Of a stretch of 64,000 nt of DNA, positions 1 through 11,145 are shown piece after piece. Source of the stretch: Maylandia zebra (taxonomy: Eukaryota; Chordata; Actinopteri; Cichliformes; Cichlidae). The DNA lies in NCBI RefSeq assembly GCF_041146795.1, contig NC_135181.1:42381559-42445558 (forward strand). Direction: 5' to 3'. Each line of letters begins with the position of its first letter. Within the stretch, counting starts at the first letter, position 1. A program made the position numbers and the translations under genes. The notes beneath the pieces are model-generated. The model saw only the letters and a list, made by a program, of their open reading frames with translations, searched no databases and was not told the DNA's origin.

Positions 1-1008
1 AAAGTCAGTGATGCTGCTCGGTTTGCAGTCCTGAACATCACGGCACAAGCAGGATCCACTGCACTGTTAATGTGAGCTATGTTATATTGCTGCCTCTGTT
101 TGGTGGTGTCGAGCCAAACGGACTTTAACGTGTGTTTGAACGAGCTGACGGTTCACTCGTTAAGCTGAAAGAAAGATGCTTTAATCACAGCAGTCACACA
201 TGTGTCCACTGCACCATCTGGAACTCTTCTTGTTTACACTCGTAATAACACAAACACTAAATCCTGCTTCTCTGGTGTTGTTGTGTAGCAGTGTGTACAC
301 CTGAGACTGTCACCTGTCTGTCTGTCCTGCACTCTCTCTCTGTTTCTTTCTCTCTGATTGTGTAATAAAAGTATGAACGTGTGTTTATAAGTTACACTTG
401 TGTCTGAATCCTGCAGCTTATCACACATTTCATTTCCATGTGTGACGACTGCAAGTGTCCAGAGTGAGGACAGACTGAGGGACCCACTGCTGCACATCAT
501 CTGTGAGGCTTTGCACCCCTGATGATCCACCAGGACAAACTCAGCAGTGTGTGAGGAAGAGGAGGAGGAAGAGCCAGCAGCAGCTGACAGATGGAGAGAA
601 TAGACAGACTGTTCCCTGTTTGTGAAGGACTGCTAGGAAAGTTTAACAAAACTGTCTGTGCTGAATCAGTCTTATTAGGTAATGTTCAAATAATGTTATC
701 ATCCCAGTGTTTTCAGTGTGGGAGAAAGTACTCAGGGCCTTCAGGTTACACACCATGAAAGGCAGAAACAAGTTTAATGTTCAGAAACCTAAAGTATGTA
801 TCAGCAGCAGAATGGAGCTAAAATAAATGTTGGTTTCAGTTCTATGAAGCTTTGAGTATTTTGGATCAGTAGCTGCTGTGTTTGTTGCATCATGTTGCTG
901 TAATTGTTTATATGCTTTATATATTCTGAGCTAAGTTGATCTATAGTGTTACATCATATTCTGTAAGGATGTTATGTGTTTGTAGACTTTCTGCCCAGTT
1001 TGACCCAT
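1..1008. other. Unassigned flank, no gene recognised
   Basis: I see no convincing coding exon or known repeat in this first kilobase. Short open stretches exist on both strands, but none shows a recognisable domain or splice-bounded exon. It lies beyond the 3' end of the minus-strand NLR gene and just outside the LINE fragment that begins after about 1040. Confidence 0.4.
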
Positions 1009-1039
1009 TTAGCAGAAGTCAGCTTGGTTCCACTTGCCT

Positions 1040-1225
1040 CTTACCCGTGATTGCGTCGCTATGGGATAGACAGCATCCTGACCAACTGTGTCACAGTCTG
1101 GTATGAGAACTGCTCTGTTGCTGACCGCAAGGCACTGCAGCGGGTGGTGAAAACTGCCTAACGCATCACAGGGACTACACTTCCTGCAATTGAGGATGCC
1201 CACAAGAAGAGATGTCTACGCCGAG
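1040..1225 (+). mobile_element. Rex1-like LINE, 5' part of an interrupted copy
   Basis: The conceptual translation matches the C-terminal region of a Rex1/CR1-type reverse transcriptase (a segment like ILTNCVTVWY followed by KALQRVVKTA), with an in-frame stop. It breaks off at CGAG (1222-1225), where the Gypsy element begins, and resumes in the correct place at 9902. This is an old 5'-truncated LINE that served as target for the Gypsy insertion. The clade (Rex1/CR1 rather than L2) is my best reading of the protein motifs. Confidence 0.75.
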
Positions 1226-2132
1226 TGTAACATATGTGTTAAACACTTGTGAATTTCACCCAAAATACTTTCTTTTTTGGAATAAATATGTCATTTTTTT
1301 GCATCTCACTCTCCTATCTGTGTGTTCAGTCTGTGTGCGTTCATGTGCCTGTGTGCGCTGCGTGGTGACGTAGGCGCGTGCATGTGTGCCTCGGTCACAG
1401 CTCCTTTCAGCATGGCCGGAGGTAAGTCACTGCCACGTTGCTCTCAGTTAATCAAAGTTTGTTCGGATCCCAAGCTTCAGTGTGAATACGACCGTACCGC
1501 CGCGTTTTTGTTTATCGTTAAGAGACTCATTTGGGATAAGTTTTGTGGAGGACGAGTTCATTAATACACAATTATAATGAGTTATAGCCGAGAACTCGGC
1601 TAATATGCTAGCATGCTAAGCTAGTCCGTATCGCTAGCGGCTTGAGAGTTTACTCGCGTCAGTCTCTCCTTTTGTGTAACAGCATGCACCTTTTCTTTCT
1701 TCGTCAGGAGAGGGTTACGGGCAGTCGCGTGACACGCACGGATCGAACATGTATCTCTGTGTTGCAGGTATGGAGATGTTTTTATGTTTTGGAGATGCAG
1801 TCTTTCATTTATTGTTCTTATAAGTTGTTTTGATGTTTTTTAGTGACATATTGTTTATTTTGTGCTTTTTGTTTTTTGAGAGTTTAAGTCAATGTTTTGA
1901 AATAATTTGTTGTATTTGGTTCGTTACATTAATGTACATTAAGAGGACAGCTCCTTTCAGCATGGCCGGAGGAGAGGGTTACGGGCAGTCGCGTGACACG
2001 CACGGATCGAACATGTATCTCTGTGTTGCAGATGTGCAGTAAAGAGCCAAAGATTCGACACTGTCTCCTGCCTCTTGCTTCAACACCAAAACACAACGCA
2101 GAACAGCAGGCGTAACAATTACACGGGTTACA
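1226..2132 (+). repeat. 5' LTR of the Gypsy element
   Basis: Direct repeat of 8995-9901, bounded by TGTAAC and GTTACA, which are mutual inverted repeats. An ATAAATA element near 1282 could be a TATA-like box or part of a polyadenylation signal. Most of the LTR downstream of it has the structure of a leader with introns (see 1397-2031). A compact set of palindromes lies at about 1585-1640 (AGCCGAGAACTCGGCT and TAGCATGCTA). Confidence 0.95.
1397..2031 (+). other. Intron-bearing segment plus its spliced copy inside the LTR
   Basis: A first segment ending GGCCGGAG at 1421 is followed by GTAAGT, a 286-bp intron-like stretch (1422-1707) ending in a pyrimidine tract and CAG, then a 60-bp block (1708-1767) ending GTTGCAG and followed by GTATGG, a second donor-like site. 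Downstream, 1947-1971 repeats the end of the first segment and runs directly into 1972-2031, which repeats the 60-bp block base for base. The intron is missing at exactly the splice junction. The spliced version contains a 26-codon frame from ATG at 1961. The 3' LTR has the same arrangement at +7769. Seen directly: the two versions and the precise intron absence. Inferred: reverse transcription of a spliced leader RNA with template switching. Confidence 0.85.
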
Positions 2133-2133
2133 T

Positions 2134-2147
2134 TGGTGCCGTGACCC
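2134..2147 (+). promoter_or_regulatory. Primer-binding site of the Gypsy element
   Basis: TGGTGCCGTGACCC begins one base after the LTR. Its first 12 bases complement the 3' end of tRNA-His as I recall that sequence, so tRNA-His is the probable primer. The position and the TGG start are seen directly; the tRNA identity is from memory. Confidence 0.7.
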
Positions 2148-2388
2148 TTTGGATTCATCAAGCATCGACGTCATCTCGATCACCGTGGGGAGCTCTTCAC
2201 AATTGCCCTCGTTCCAAGTTGGTTGCTTTTCCTAACTTGTGTGGGACTTTTTGAATGAGCTTGGACATTTAATCTGCTCAATTCTCATCCTGAATAACAT
2301 TAAGTGTTAGTTAAGAATACTGTGTTTGCTTTTGTACAGTTGCACTATTTGGAATCTTGTTTCTTGTGATTGTGCTTTATTCATCATT

Positions 2389-3942
2389 ATGGAGTCAGCA
2401 TCTGGTTCAGAGGCAACTGGTGTTCCTGATGGGGAGGTTTCCTCTAATGTTGGTATGGGGCGAGGGTGGTTTCTTGGGGATGGGGTTCAGACACCTAAAG
2501 TTGGTGTGTCATTTGCTCCCAAGTTTTGTTCCACTCGTCTCCAGGTTCCCCCCTGTGACATTCAGACCCCGCAGACAGCTGGCAGTGCTGAGTTGAGTAC
2601 ACTCATCTCAGATTTGGCCAATCAGATTGGTCAGTCCATTGTAGCCCAGCTGCAAGGTGATAAGGGGACCAGTATGCCTACTGAAAGCTCTAAGGCTGAG
2701 CAGGGACCCCCTGAGCTAAATTTGTCTGGGGTGAAACTTGTCTTGCAATCAGACGTCAAGGAGCCACCAGTTTTCAGGGGTGATGGCAGTGATAAATTTT
2801 CCATTCATGAATGGGTTGAAATGATGGAAATGTACTTTGTAAAACGCAACACACCAACAGATCAGCGATCACGTGACATATTGGCTAGGTTGATGGGGAA
2901 GGCTAAGGATGTAGTGAGGGTCACCCTACGTCACAACCCCTCACTTGACCATGTCCAGGTTCCTGAATTGATATTTGACATTCTGAAACAGCACTTTAGT
3001 GTATTGACTTACTCTTCTATGCCTATGGCTGACTTCTATAACACGAAACCATTACAACATGAGGGAGTGATGGAATATTGGATAAGGCTAAACAATGCTA
3101 TTGACGCTGCTGACGAGTGCTTGCGTAGGCAGGGGCGTAATGTTGAGGATCCAGGGCGTGAGGTCTCGATGATGTTCATCAAGTATTGCCCTGACCCCAT
3201 CCTCTTGAACAGGCTCAGCATCAAAGCAGCTGAGGAGTGGACAACCACTGAGGTTCAAGAACGCATTGATAGCTTCTAGCGTGAACTCAGGGCACGCAGT
3301 CAGGGCAGTTTCCACACCTCACAGAGGAGAGAGGTTAGCCACAACTGCTCTATTGTGCCTCAAGAAGCGATGGCATCACAGCCTGGGCAGGCCAGTGTCG
3401 CCTTGCAGTCTCAGCCTACAGCACCAGCCTCAAACCTTGCTTGTCAGCTTTCGCCCACAGCAGCTTGCTTCACTCCTGTTCTAGCTGATGTTTCGACAAC
3501 CTGTCCTTCTGGGACGTCAGTGTCTTCTTGTCCGGTGCCTACTCCTACTCCTCAGTTCCAACAGTCACCAACGTACACTGTGTCCACTCAATCTAGTCAG
3601 CAGTCAGTTGGTTGCGAGCTTGGTTCGACTAACACCCAAGCTTTTGATGTGACTGGCATGCGCGCTCTGATCAGCCTCTTGGATCGCGTGATTGCATGTC
3701 AGAATGTGCAGACTACAGTCCCTGCATCTGCACCTTCGCAGCGTTTTACCCGCGGGCCCTTTCTTAAGAAGAGTTGTCAGGTCTGTGGCAACACTGGTCA
3801 TTCCACTCACATGCACTGCAGGAGAGAGAATCTCTGTCTTGCATGCTTTGCTCCTGGTCATTGGAAAAAGGACTGTCACAGTCGTCGTGAGGGACGGGAG
3901 GCCGGGGCTGTCGCGAGGCAGGGTTGGCCTTCGGAAAACTGA
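2389..3942 (+). pseudogene. gag: Gypsy gag with one internal stop
   Basis: One reading frame runs from ATG 2389 to TGA 3940-3942 but is interrupted by TAG at 3277-3279 (codon 297). The part before the stop carries a retrotransposon Gag/capsid-like region (F..W...M..YF pattern around 2790-2840). The part after the stop is Ser/Thr/Pro/Gln-rich and ends in two zinc knuckles: a variant CX2CX4HX4HC and a canonical CX2CX4HX4C at about 3830-3880. An upstream ATG at 2326 is in frame, but the region before 2389 is hydrophobic and atypical, so I prefer 2389. Gag would form the particle and bind the genomic RNA. The stop is the only lesion I see in this copy's coding region. Confidence 0.85.
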
Positions 3943-3973
3943 ATCACCCACACTTGGAGAGGGGCAGTGTGGG
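3933..3973 (+). promoter_or_regulatory. Candidate -1 ribosomal frameshift signal
   Basis: The heptamer G GAA AAC (3933-3939, gag frame) lies directly before the gag stop codon 3940-3942. A -1 slip puts the ribosome into the pol frame (GGA AAA CTG). After a 7-nt spacer, CCCACAC (3947-3953) can pair with GTGTGGG (3967-3973) as a 7-bp stem with a 13-nt loop. Heptamer, stop, spacer and stem match the usual arrangement. The heptamer is not the most common type but has the same GGA-type P-site shift as known G GAU UUA sites. Confidence 0.65.
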
Positions 3974-6900
3974 GGATGAACCTAATACCCTCAATCATGA
4001 TGAATCGAATCTCGAAATTCTTTATGTCAACACCTGTTCAACAATGCCAGAGGGATACCGTGTCGTGGTTCAGGGACCAGCAGTAGTGCCTACATTTAGT
4101 GAATTGTTCTACACCCAAGTTGCAGTGAATGACAAGGTTAACTTGAGGGGCATGATGGATTCCGGGTCTATGGCTTGCACTATGAGTGAAGAGGCCGAGA
4201 AGTCACTTAGAGAGGCTGGGGCTCTTGTGAGTGGACCGCAGTCGGCCGAACGTATTGTGCTGGTTGGCTGTGGTGGGAAGCAGACCCACCCAAAGTGCGT
4301 TTATGACTTGACACTTACTGTCCACGGTGTGAAATGCATTGTACCAGTTTTGGTAGTGTCGGGCCAGCGTGATGAGCTCATCATTGGCTCCAATGTTCTC
4401 AAGTACCTAATGCGAGTTATGAAACATTCTGATGACTATTGGAAGCTTGTGTCTGTGGGAAGCAAGCACTCGCTTCTTGACTATGAGCACTTCTTGGACA
4501 TGATGTCGTGCACCACCAGATGGAGGGGTGAGGAGGTTCCTGACAAAATTGGCACTGTGAAACTGCCTCGTGCTGTGACACTACTCCCACGGTGTGAGCA
4601 TCTGGTATGGGGCAGGCTGCCCAGCAATGTGCCAGTCTCTCCAGGCAGCACGATCATCGTGGAACCTTGCACCTCTGGGTCTGGGCCGAGAGACGTTCTT
4701 GTTGGCCGGGTGATCACATCCATGTGGGGTGATCGGTGGGTGCCATTGAAGATGACCAATCTCTCCTCAAAACCACTAACCTTGAAACGCAACTCGAGGG
4801 TTGCTGTCGTTTCATCTTGCCTTGCGGTGGAGGATCTTGATTTCCAGCAGGACTCCTGCAAGATGGCGAGTATGGCCCAGGTACCAGTCAGTGGGCCAGC
4901 TGCTACTGAGGCTGACTTGAATGACAGGTTGTGCTCCCTAGGTTTGGGTGATCTTGACATTGACTCATGCCATGCCAGCTTACAATCAAAGAGAGAGCTT
5001 GTTGAGCTAATTGAGCAGTATGAGGACATCTTCTCTAGACACCCGCTTGACTGTGGCGAAGCTAAACGCTTTGTACATCGGATCCACCTGACTGATGAAC
5101 GCCCATTCCGTATGCCTTACAGAAGAGTACCCCCTGCTCATTACCAACAACTAAGGCAGGTACTCACTGACATGGAGGAGAAAGGGATTATTCGCAAATC
5201 CATCAGCGAGTATGCATCCCCCCTCGTCATGGTCTGGAAAAAGGATGGTGGATTGCGGATTTGTACGGACTTCAGGTGGTTGAATGCGCGGACTCTTAAG
5301 GATGCGCACCCACTCCCTCACCAAGCGGATTGCCTTGCCGCGCTTGGGGGCAATGCCTTCTTCAGCACGATGGACTTAACCTCTGGGTTTTACAACATTC
5401 CAATGTGTGAGGAGGATAAGAAGTACACCGCTTTCACAACGCCTGTTGGCCTCTACGAATACAACCGGATGCCACAAGGGCTCTGCAATAGCCCAGCTTC
5501 ATTTATGCGCATGATGCTGAACATCTTTGGTGACCTCAACTTCACCAGTCTGCTCTGCTACTTGGATGACCTCCTGGTCTTTGCTCCCACTGAAGAGGAA
5601 GCCCTGTGCCGGCTCCGAGCTGTTTTTCAAAGGTTGAGAGACAACAATCTCAAGTTGAGTCCAAAGAAGTGTCATCTGCTGCGGAAGTCAGTCAGGTTTC
5701 TTGGTCATGTCATCAACCAGACCGGAGTGGCTGTGGACCCAGCTAAGGTGGAAGTGATTTCCAAGATGCCAAAGGAGGCTCTAATGGAGAAGGATGGTTG
5801 CACTCCTTCTGTGAAAAGGATTAAGTCCTTTTTAGGAATGGTCTTTTTCTATCAGTGCTTCATTCCTGGTTGCTCAGCCATTGCCAAGCCTCTGTTTGCT
5901 CTGACGGCTGGTCAGAAGAGGAAGGGACGGACTAGTCACGCTGGGAGGGGTGCTGGCATGTTCAGGAAGTTGACTGCTGCAGATTGGAGCCCTGCATGTG
6001 ACAAGGCCTTTCATAAACTGAAGGACGACCTCCTTAACTGTGCCGTGTTGGCTCACCCTGACTTTTCACGACCGTTTATTTTGTCTGTGGATGCTTCTCT
6101 GGATGGACTGGGAGCGGTTTTATCACAATTGCCTATCGACGGGGATAAGGCACGCCCTATTGCTTTTGCGAGCAAAGCACTAAGCAGGTCACAGCAGAGA
6201 TACCCAGCCCATCGCCTTGAGTTCATGGCCCTGAAGTGGAGCATCTCTGAAAAGTTCAGCCACTGGTTGAAGGGGCACCAGTTCACAGTGTGGACTGACA
6301 ACAACCCGCTCGTTCATGTATTGACCAAACCCAAGCTGGACGCTTATGAACAAAGGTGGGTGGCCAAGCTGTCATCCTACAACTTTGATTTGAGGTACAT
6401 CCCAGGTCGAAAGAATGTTGTAGCAGATGCACTTAGTCGTGACCCCTTCACCTATTCTATTGGTGGGCGCTTGCTTCAGGAGCCCTACGAGCACTTGGTG
6501 CGGAATGCAGAAGGTGCGGCGGCTCATGAGGTGCAGGACGCTTTCAGGTTTGGTGTCCAAAATATTCAGGTTGCCCAACAACCTGTTCCAGCTCTGACCT
6601 CAGAAGATTCCTACAGTTCGTTGGAAGTCACGGCTACCTTGGTTCACCATGATTACTGGGAAACCGCTGCGGAGAATAGAGCTGCCTCCCTTCTCTACCT
6701 TGTTCAGCAGTTGCAACCAGTTGGCAATGATGTACTGCCATCACTTACCTTACATGAGCTGGAGGACCACCAACTTCAAGATCCCGTCATCTCCGCTGTC
6801 CTGCCACTCGTAGCCCGCAGGAGGCACCCTTCCAGGCGTGAGAGACATGGTATGGATTCCAGGGCACTGGCCCTATTGAAGCACTGGGAGAGGCTCAAGG

Positions 6901-8672
6901 TTCGGGATGGCATTCTCTACAGGGAGACGAGAGACCCTGTGAGCAAAACAAAGAGACTCCAGTTGGTGTTGCCAGTGAATTTACGGGTGCAGGCCTTGAA
7001 AGGTGTCCACGATTTGGCAGGGCACCAGGGTCAAGTTCGCACCCTCCACCTAGCAAGGCAACGTTTTTTCTGGCCCAATATGGAGAGGGATGTGAAGGAG
7101 CATGTTCGGTGCTGTGGAAGGTGCATACTTGCCAAGACTCCAGAGCCTGCAGCACGAGCCCCATTAGAGAGCATTAAGACCTCTGCTCCCATGGAGCTCA
7201 TCTGCATTGACTTTTGGTCAGCAGAGGACAAAAAGAAGCGCTCTGTTGATGTGCTTGTGGCAACTGACCACTTCACGAAAATGGCCTTTGCTTTCCCGTG
7301 CAAGAATCAGACTGCCAAGCAGGTTGCCAGAAAGTTATGGGACTGTGTTTTTTGTGTATATGGTTTCCCTGAGCGTATTCACTCAGACCAAGGTCCCAGC
7401 TTTGAGAGTGAATTATTTTCTGAGCTTCTGCAGATTTCGGGCATTGCCAAGTCTCACACTACGGCTTATCACCCTATGGGCAATGGGGGCACGGAGCGGT
7501 TCAACCGCACACTTGGCAACATGCTGCGAGCTCTCCCTCTCAGAGCCAAACAGGAATGGCCGCAGCAGATTCAGACATTGACCTTTGCTTATAATGCAAC
7601 TGTTCACGAGACTACTGGATATGCCCCATTCTACTTGATGTTCGGCCGTGTCCCACGACTACCGGTCGACGTTATGTTCAAGTCTGTTTTGCATGATCCC
7701 ATTGTGGTGGACTTTAACGGCTACTCCAAGCTTCTTCTGTCATACTTGTCTGAGGCTGCCAAGATCGCCCGGGAGCACACCAGCAATGAGCAGGAGCATC
7801 AGGCTCGTCAATACAATAAGAAAATCAAAGGTGTGTCTCTGAACGTTGGGGATCGCGTCCTGCTTGCCAATAAAGGCGAGCGGGGCAAGAAGAAACTTGC
7901 AGACAAGTGGGAGCCTCAGGTTTACACTGTTGTGGAGAGGCATCCCAGGACCCACATTTACAGGATCAGTGACTCTTCAGGCCAGAGTAAGGTTGTACAC
8001 AGAAACCTTCTGTTGGACGTGAGTTTCCTTCCTGTCCAGGATTCGTTGGGAAGTCAGTCCCTAGATTTTTTCTCCAGTGAGGGGGATCTCAGTGATTGTG
8101 GGGATCTGGAGGACCCTGGCAGTCTAGAGACAGAGTCTACCGCAGCAAGGACTTCCTTGTGGGTCCTTTCGGATTTGAGCCATGGAGTGGATGTGGATTC
8201 TGTGGCAGGAGAGCATGCCTCACAGTCCACGGATCGTCAGCATGGTTCATGTGATGGTGCGGATGTGGACAATGCCCTACCTGACTCTCAGACTTGCACA
8301 ACGCACACTTCAGCAAGCCCTTCTGGTCAGGCCCAGCACCTTGCTCTTCCTACTCCGGTTGACTGTTCCGCTACCTCTGATTTGACACAGTCTGGCACAG
8401 ATTCTGTTCCAGGTGCCTGTCAGGGGGACGCTGTTGTTCCGCAGACTGTTCCTGTTTCTGGTTCAGACATCAATCAGACCTCTGGTCAGCCGTATACTGG
8501 GCAGCCATCCAACTTGCCAAGACATGACTCTGACCATGCCAATGTTCGAAGCAGAGTGGTTACCAGAGCAGGTCGGGTGGTAAAGTCAGTCAACAGGCTG
8601 ATAGAAAACATGGTCCAGAAGCCTATTACATGGGGCCTGTTACCGCCACGGGAGGCTCGGCCTCTGACATAG
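3934..8672 (+). CDS. pol: Gypsy Pol polyprotein (PR-RT-RNaseH-IN)
   Basis: An uninterrupted frame of about 1580 codons, overlapping the end of gag in the -1 frame. It opens at 3924 without an ATG, as expected for a frameshift product. Domains in order, numbered from 3924: aspartic protease with DSGS at about residue 79; reverse transcriptase with PQGLCNSPASF and YLDD near 545; RNase H with SVDAS near 717 and WTDNNPL; integrase HHCC zinc finger near 1025-1070 and a DDE core (CIDF, HSDQG, ERFNRTL); then a basic GPY/F-like segment. A Ser/Thr-rich tail of about 200 residues follows. I see no chromodomain. The frame appears undamaged, which agrees with the young age implied by the LTRs. Confidence 0.93.
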
Positions 8673-8994
8673 ACTGTTTTTTTTGGGTCATCCCATTGCG
8701 TATTATGAATGTGTTGTACTTGCTTGAGGCATCATGACACCCACCCTGGGCGTTTTTATGGGACCACGTTTGATGAGGTGTAGGCTGCACCTTTGTGTTC
8801 TGAAAGGGTTGGAGGCCTGATCAACCTATCCAACTTCTTTTAATCCATTTATGGATAGTTTTTAACTGAACTATGGGATAAGATCCTTGGGTTACCTGTT
8901 CCGGAGGTGATGGTAGTTCAGCGTCGTTGTGCCTCTTGGTACTGCAGTACCATTCAGATGTGTAGTGATTTTGGTGAAATTCAGGGGGGGTGAA
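8673..8994 (+). other. Gypsy 3' untranslated region and polypurine tract
   Basis: A non-coding stretch of 322 bp between the pol stop and the 3' LTR. The polypurine tract AGGGGGGG lies at 8983-8990, four bases (TGAA) before the LTR start at 8995. There is no trace of an envelope gene. Confidence 0.8.
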
Positions 8995-9901
8995 TGTAAC
9001 ATATGTGTTAAACACTTGTGAATTTCACCCAAAATACTTTCTTTTTTGGAATAAATATGTCATTTTTTTGCATCTCACTCTCCTATCTGTGTGTTCGGTC
9101 TGTGTGCGTTCATGTGCCTGTGTGCGCTGCGTGGTGACGTAGGCGCGTGCATGTGTGCCTCGGTCACAGCTCCTTTCAGCATGGCCGGAGGTAAGTCACT
9201 GCCACGTTGCTCTCAGTTAATCAAAGTTTGTTCGGATCCCAAGCTTCAGTGTGAATACGACCGTACCGCCGCGTTTTTGTTTATCGTTAAGAGACTCATT
9301 TGGGATAAGTTTTGTGGAGGACGAGTTCATTAATACACAATTATAATGAGTTATAGCCGAGAACTCGGCTAATATGCTAGCATGCTAAGCTAGTCCGTAT
9401 CGCTAGCGGCTTGAGAGTTTACTCGCGTCAGTCTCTCCTTTTGTGTAACAGCATGCACCTTTTCTTTCTTCGTCAGGAGAGGGTTACGGGCAGTCGCGTG
9501 ACACGCACGGATCGAACATGTATCTCTGTGTTGCAGGTATGGAGATGTTTTTATGTTTTGGAGATGCAGTCTTTCATTTATTGTTCTTATAAGTTGTTTT
9601 GATGTTTTTTAGTGACATATTGTTTATTTTGTGCTTTTTGTTTTTTGAGAGTTTAAGTCAATGTTTTGAAATAATTTGTTGTATTTGGTTCGTTACATTA
9701 ATGTACATTAAGAGGACAGCTCCTTTCAGCATGGCCGGAGGAGAGGGTTACGGGCAGTCGCGTGACACGCACGGATCGAACATGTATCTCTGTGTTGCAG
9801 ATGTGCAGTAAAGAGCCAAAGATTCGACACTGTCTCCTGCCTCTTGCTTCAACACCAAAACACAACGCAGAACAGCAGGCGTAACAATTACACGGGTTAC
9901 A
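8995..9901 (+). repeat. 3' LTR of the Gypsy element
   Basis: Copy of 1226-2132 at +7769 with a single difference noticed (9097). It carries the same intron-bearing and spliced-copy arrangement, so that structure was established before or during the last round of reverse transcription. It is followed by the CGAG target duplication. Confidence 0.95.
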
Positions 9902-10270
9902 CGAGCACGCATCATTCTCAGAGACTCCTCTCATCCTGCCAATAAACTCTTCCAGCTCCTCCCCTCCAAAAGGTGCTACAGGACCTTTCAGGCTAAAACC
10001 AGCAGGTTTAGGAGGAGCTTCTTCCCCACAGCTGTCACCCTACTGAAGTCAGTCCCCACTGAACCTTTCCACCCACACCCCCCTATCCCTCCCAATGACC
10101 ATGATCATGATAGTGTAGTCTCTGTTACAGTGCATACATGGTTCACTGTTATAGTCCGTTCAGAGTACTATATTCATAGCACTCTGTAGATCTGTTTACC
10201 ACACACCGGTACAGCTGTATATATGTAGCACATATGTATACTTGCTCTCTGTATAGCAATATAAACATCT

Positions 10271-10856
10271 TGTCACGGTTTGCCGGGGCAAGCCGTGTGG
10301 AATATGAAATAGGACCCAAAATGCAGACTGCTTAAGTGGAGGATGAGCTTTATTTACAACCGGATAAGAACAACAAAAGGGGTGGCGAGAAACAGAACGG
10401 TAATAACTCTAAACTGGGAAAACTAAACTAAACACGAAACCAGAACACTAACGAGGGTACCTTGCAGGGAGAATGACCAGGAAGCTGGAGGAAATAAACA
10501 CAGAATGGCGGCGAGGAAAATAACGCAGACGAACCAGCAACTACCATGACAGAAGACACAACTTAAATACACCCAGAGAACACAGGGAGATTACACGCAG
10601 GTGGGGAACACAGCTGGGAGTGATTATCGTGACGAGACTAGGGAGGCAAACTGAAAACACTCACATAAGACGCAGACCTTCACAATAAAACAGGAAACAC
10701 ATACACGCAATGACATAACACACCAACTTAACACAGACTGGGGGACACAGAACATAGGAACATGAACAGAAGAATACAAACACCCAAGGTAACCAAAACC
10801 ACAGAATACTAATAGACTAAACATAAACACGGAGTCACAGACTCCGGACCATGACA
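10271..10856 (-). repeat. Solo LTR
   Basis: The sequence starts TGTCACGG and ends CCATGACA, flanked by the 5-bp duplication CATCT (10266-10270, 10857-10861). The AATAAA of its minus strand (within about 10346-10356) sets the orientation. It is related to the LTRs at 43297-43826 and 47251-49261 and to the solo LTRs at 32611 and 51252. No internal region is present, so it is a recombination product or a very short element. Confidence 0.8.
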
Positions 10857-10959
10857 CATCTGTAGACTTAACTTATTTGTACATAATCTGTTCAGAACTA
10901 TTCCGACCTTTTCTACACTTACCTGTATATAATCTACTCTTATTGCACTTCTAATCAAA

Positions 10960-11034
10960 AATAAAGTTTGCATCTAATCAGAAGTGCAAGAGCACTTACT
11001 GCTCTTGCACTTCTGATTAGATGCAAACTTTATT
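10960..11034. repeat. Perfect 34-bp fold-back in a LINE 3' UTR
   Basis: Arms 10960-10993 and 11001-11034 are exact reverse complements with a 7-nt loop. The right arm is the normal LINE 3' UTR; the left arm appears to be its inverted duplicate. Confidence 0.9.
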
Positions 11035-11145
11035 TCGTTACCCTGTATTTATACATGTGTAATGACAATAAAGTTGAATCTGAATCCTAATCTGTTCAAC
11101 CTGTTTCTCTAACAGGAGGACACTCTTTAGACTAAATGATTAAAC

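Larger units (their letters stand above)
1226..9901 (+). mobile_element. Ty3/Gypsy LTR retrotransposon, nearly full length
   Basis: A complete element of 8676 bp: 5' LTR 1226-2132, primer-binding site, gag, pol, polypurine tract and 3' LTR 8995-9901. The LTRs are 907 bp, start TGTAAC and end GTTACA, and are offset by exactly 7769 bp. I noticed one difference between them (A at 1328, G at 9097). A 4-bp target duplication, CGAG, lies at 1222-1225 and 9902-9905. The pol order is protease, reverse transcriptase, RNase H, integrase, which defines Ty3/Gypsy. There is no env frame, so this is a retrotransposon rather than a provirus. The near-identical LTRs point to a very recent insertion. Gag carries one nonsense codon. 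Confidence 0.97.
9902..11095 (+). mobile_element. Rex1-like LINE, 3' part with nested solo LTR
   Basis: Continues the LINE interrupted at 1225: the translation resumes with the conserved RDSSHPANKLFQLLPS-type end of the reverse transcriptase, then the 3' UTR. The UTR is opened by a solo LTR (10271-10856) and resumes at 10857, ending with ATGACAATAAAGTTGAAT-type sequence near 11093. The 3' end of the related copy at 45284-46556 is similar, which supports the assignment. A 34-bp fold-back sits at 10960-11034. Confidence 0.75.

Noticed and set aside
1322-2042. Short frames of 60-80 codons in the LTRs
   Set aside because: They cross intron-like and non-coding LTR sequence; only the 26-codon spliced frame is worth noting.
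1226-9901. Endogenous retrovirus
   Set aside because: No envelope gene, and Ty3/Gypsy pol features.
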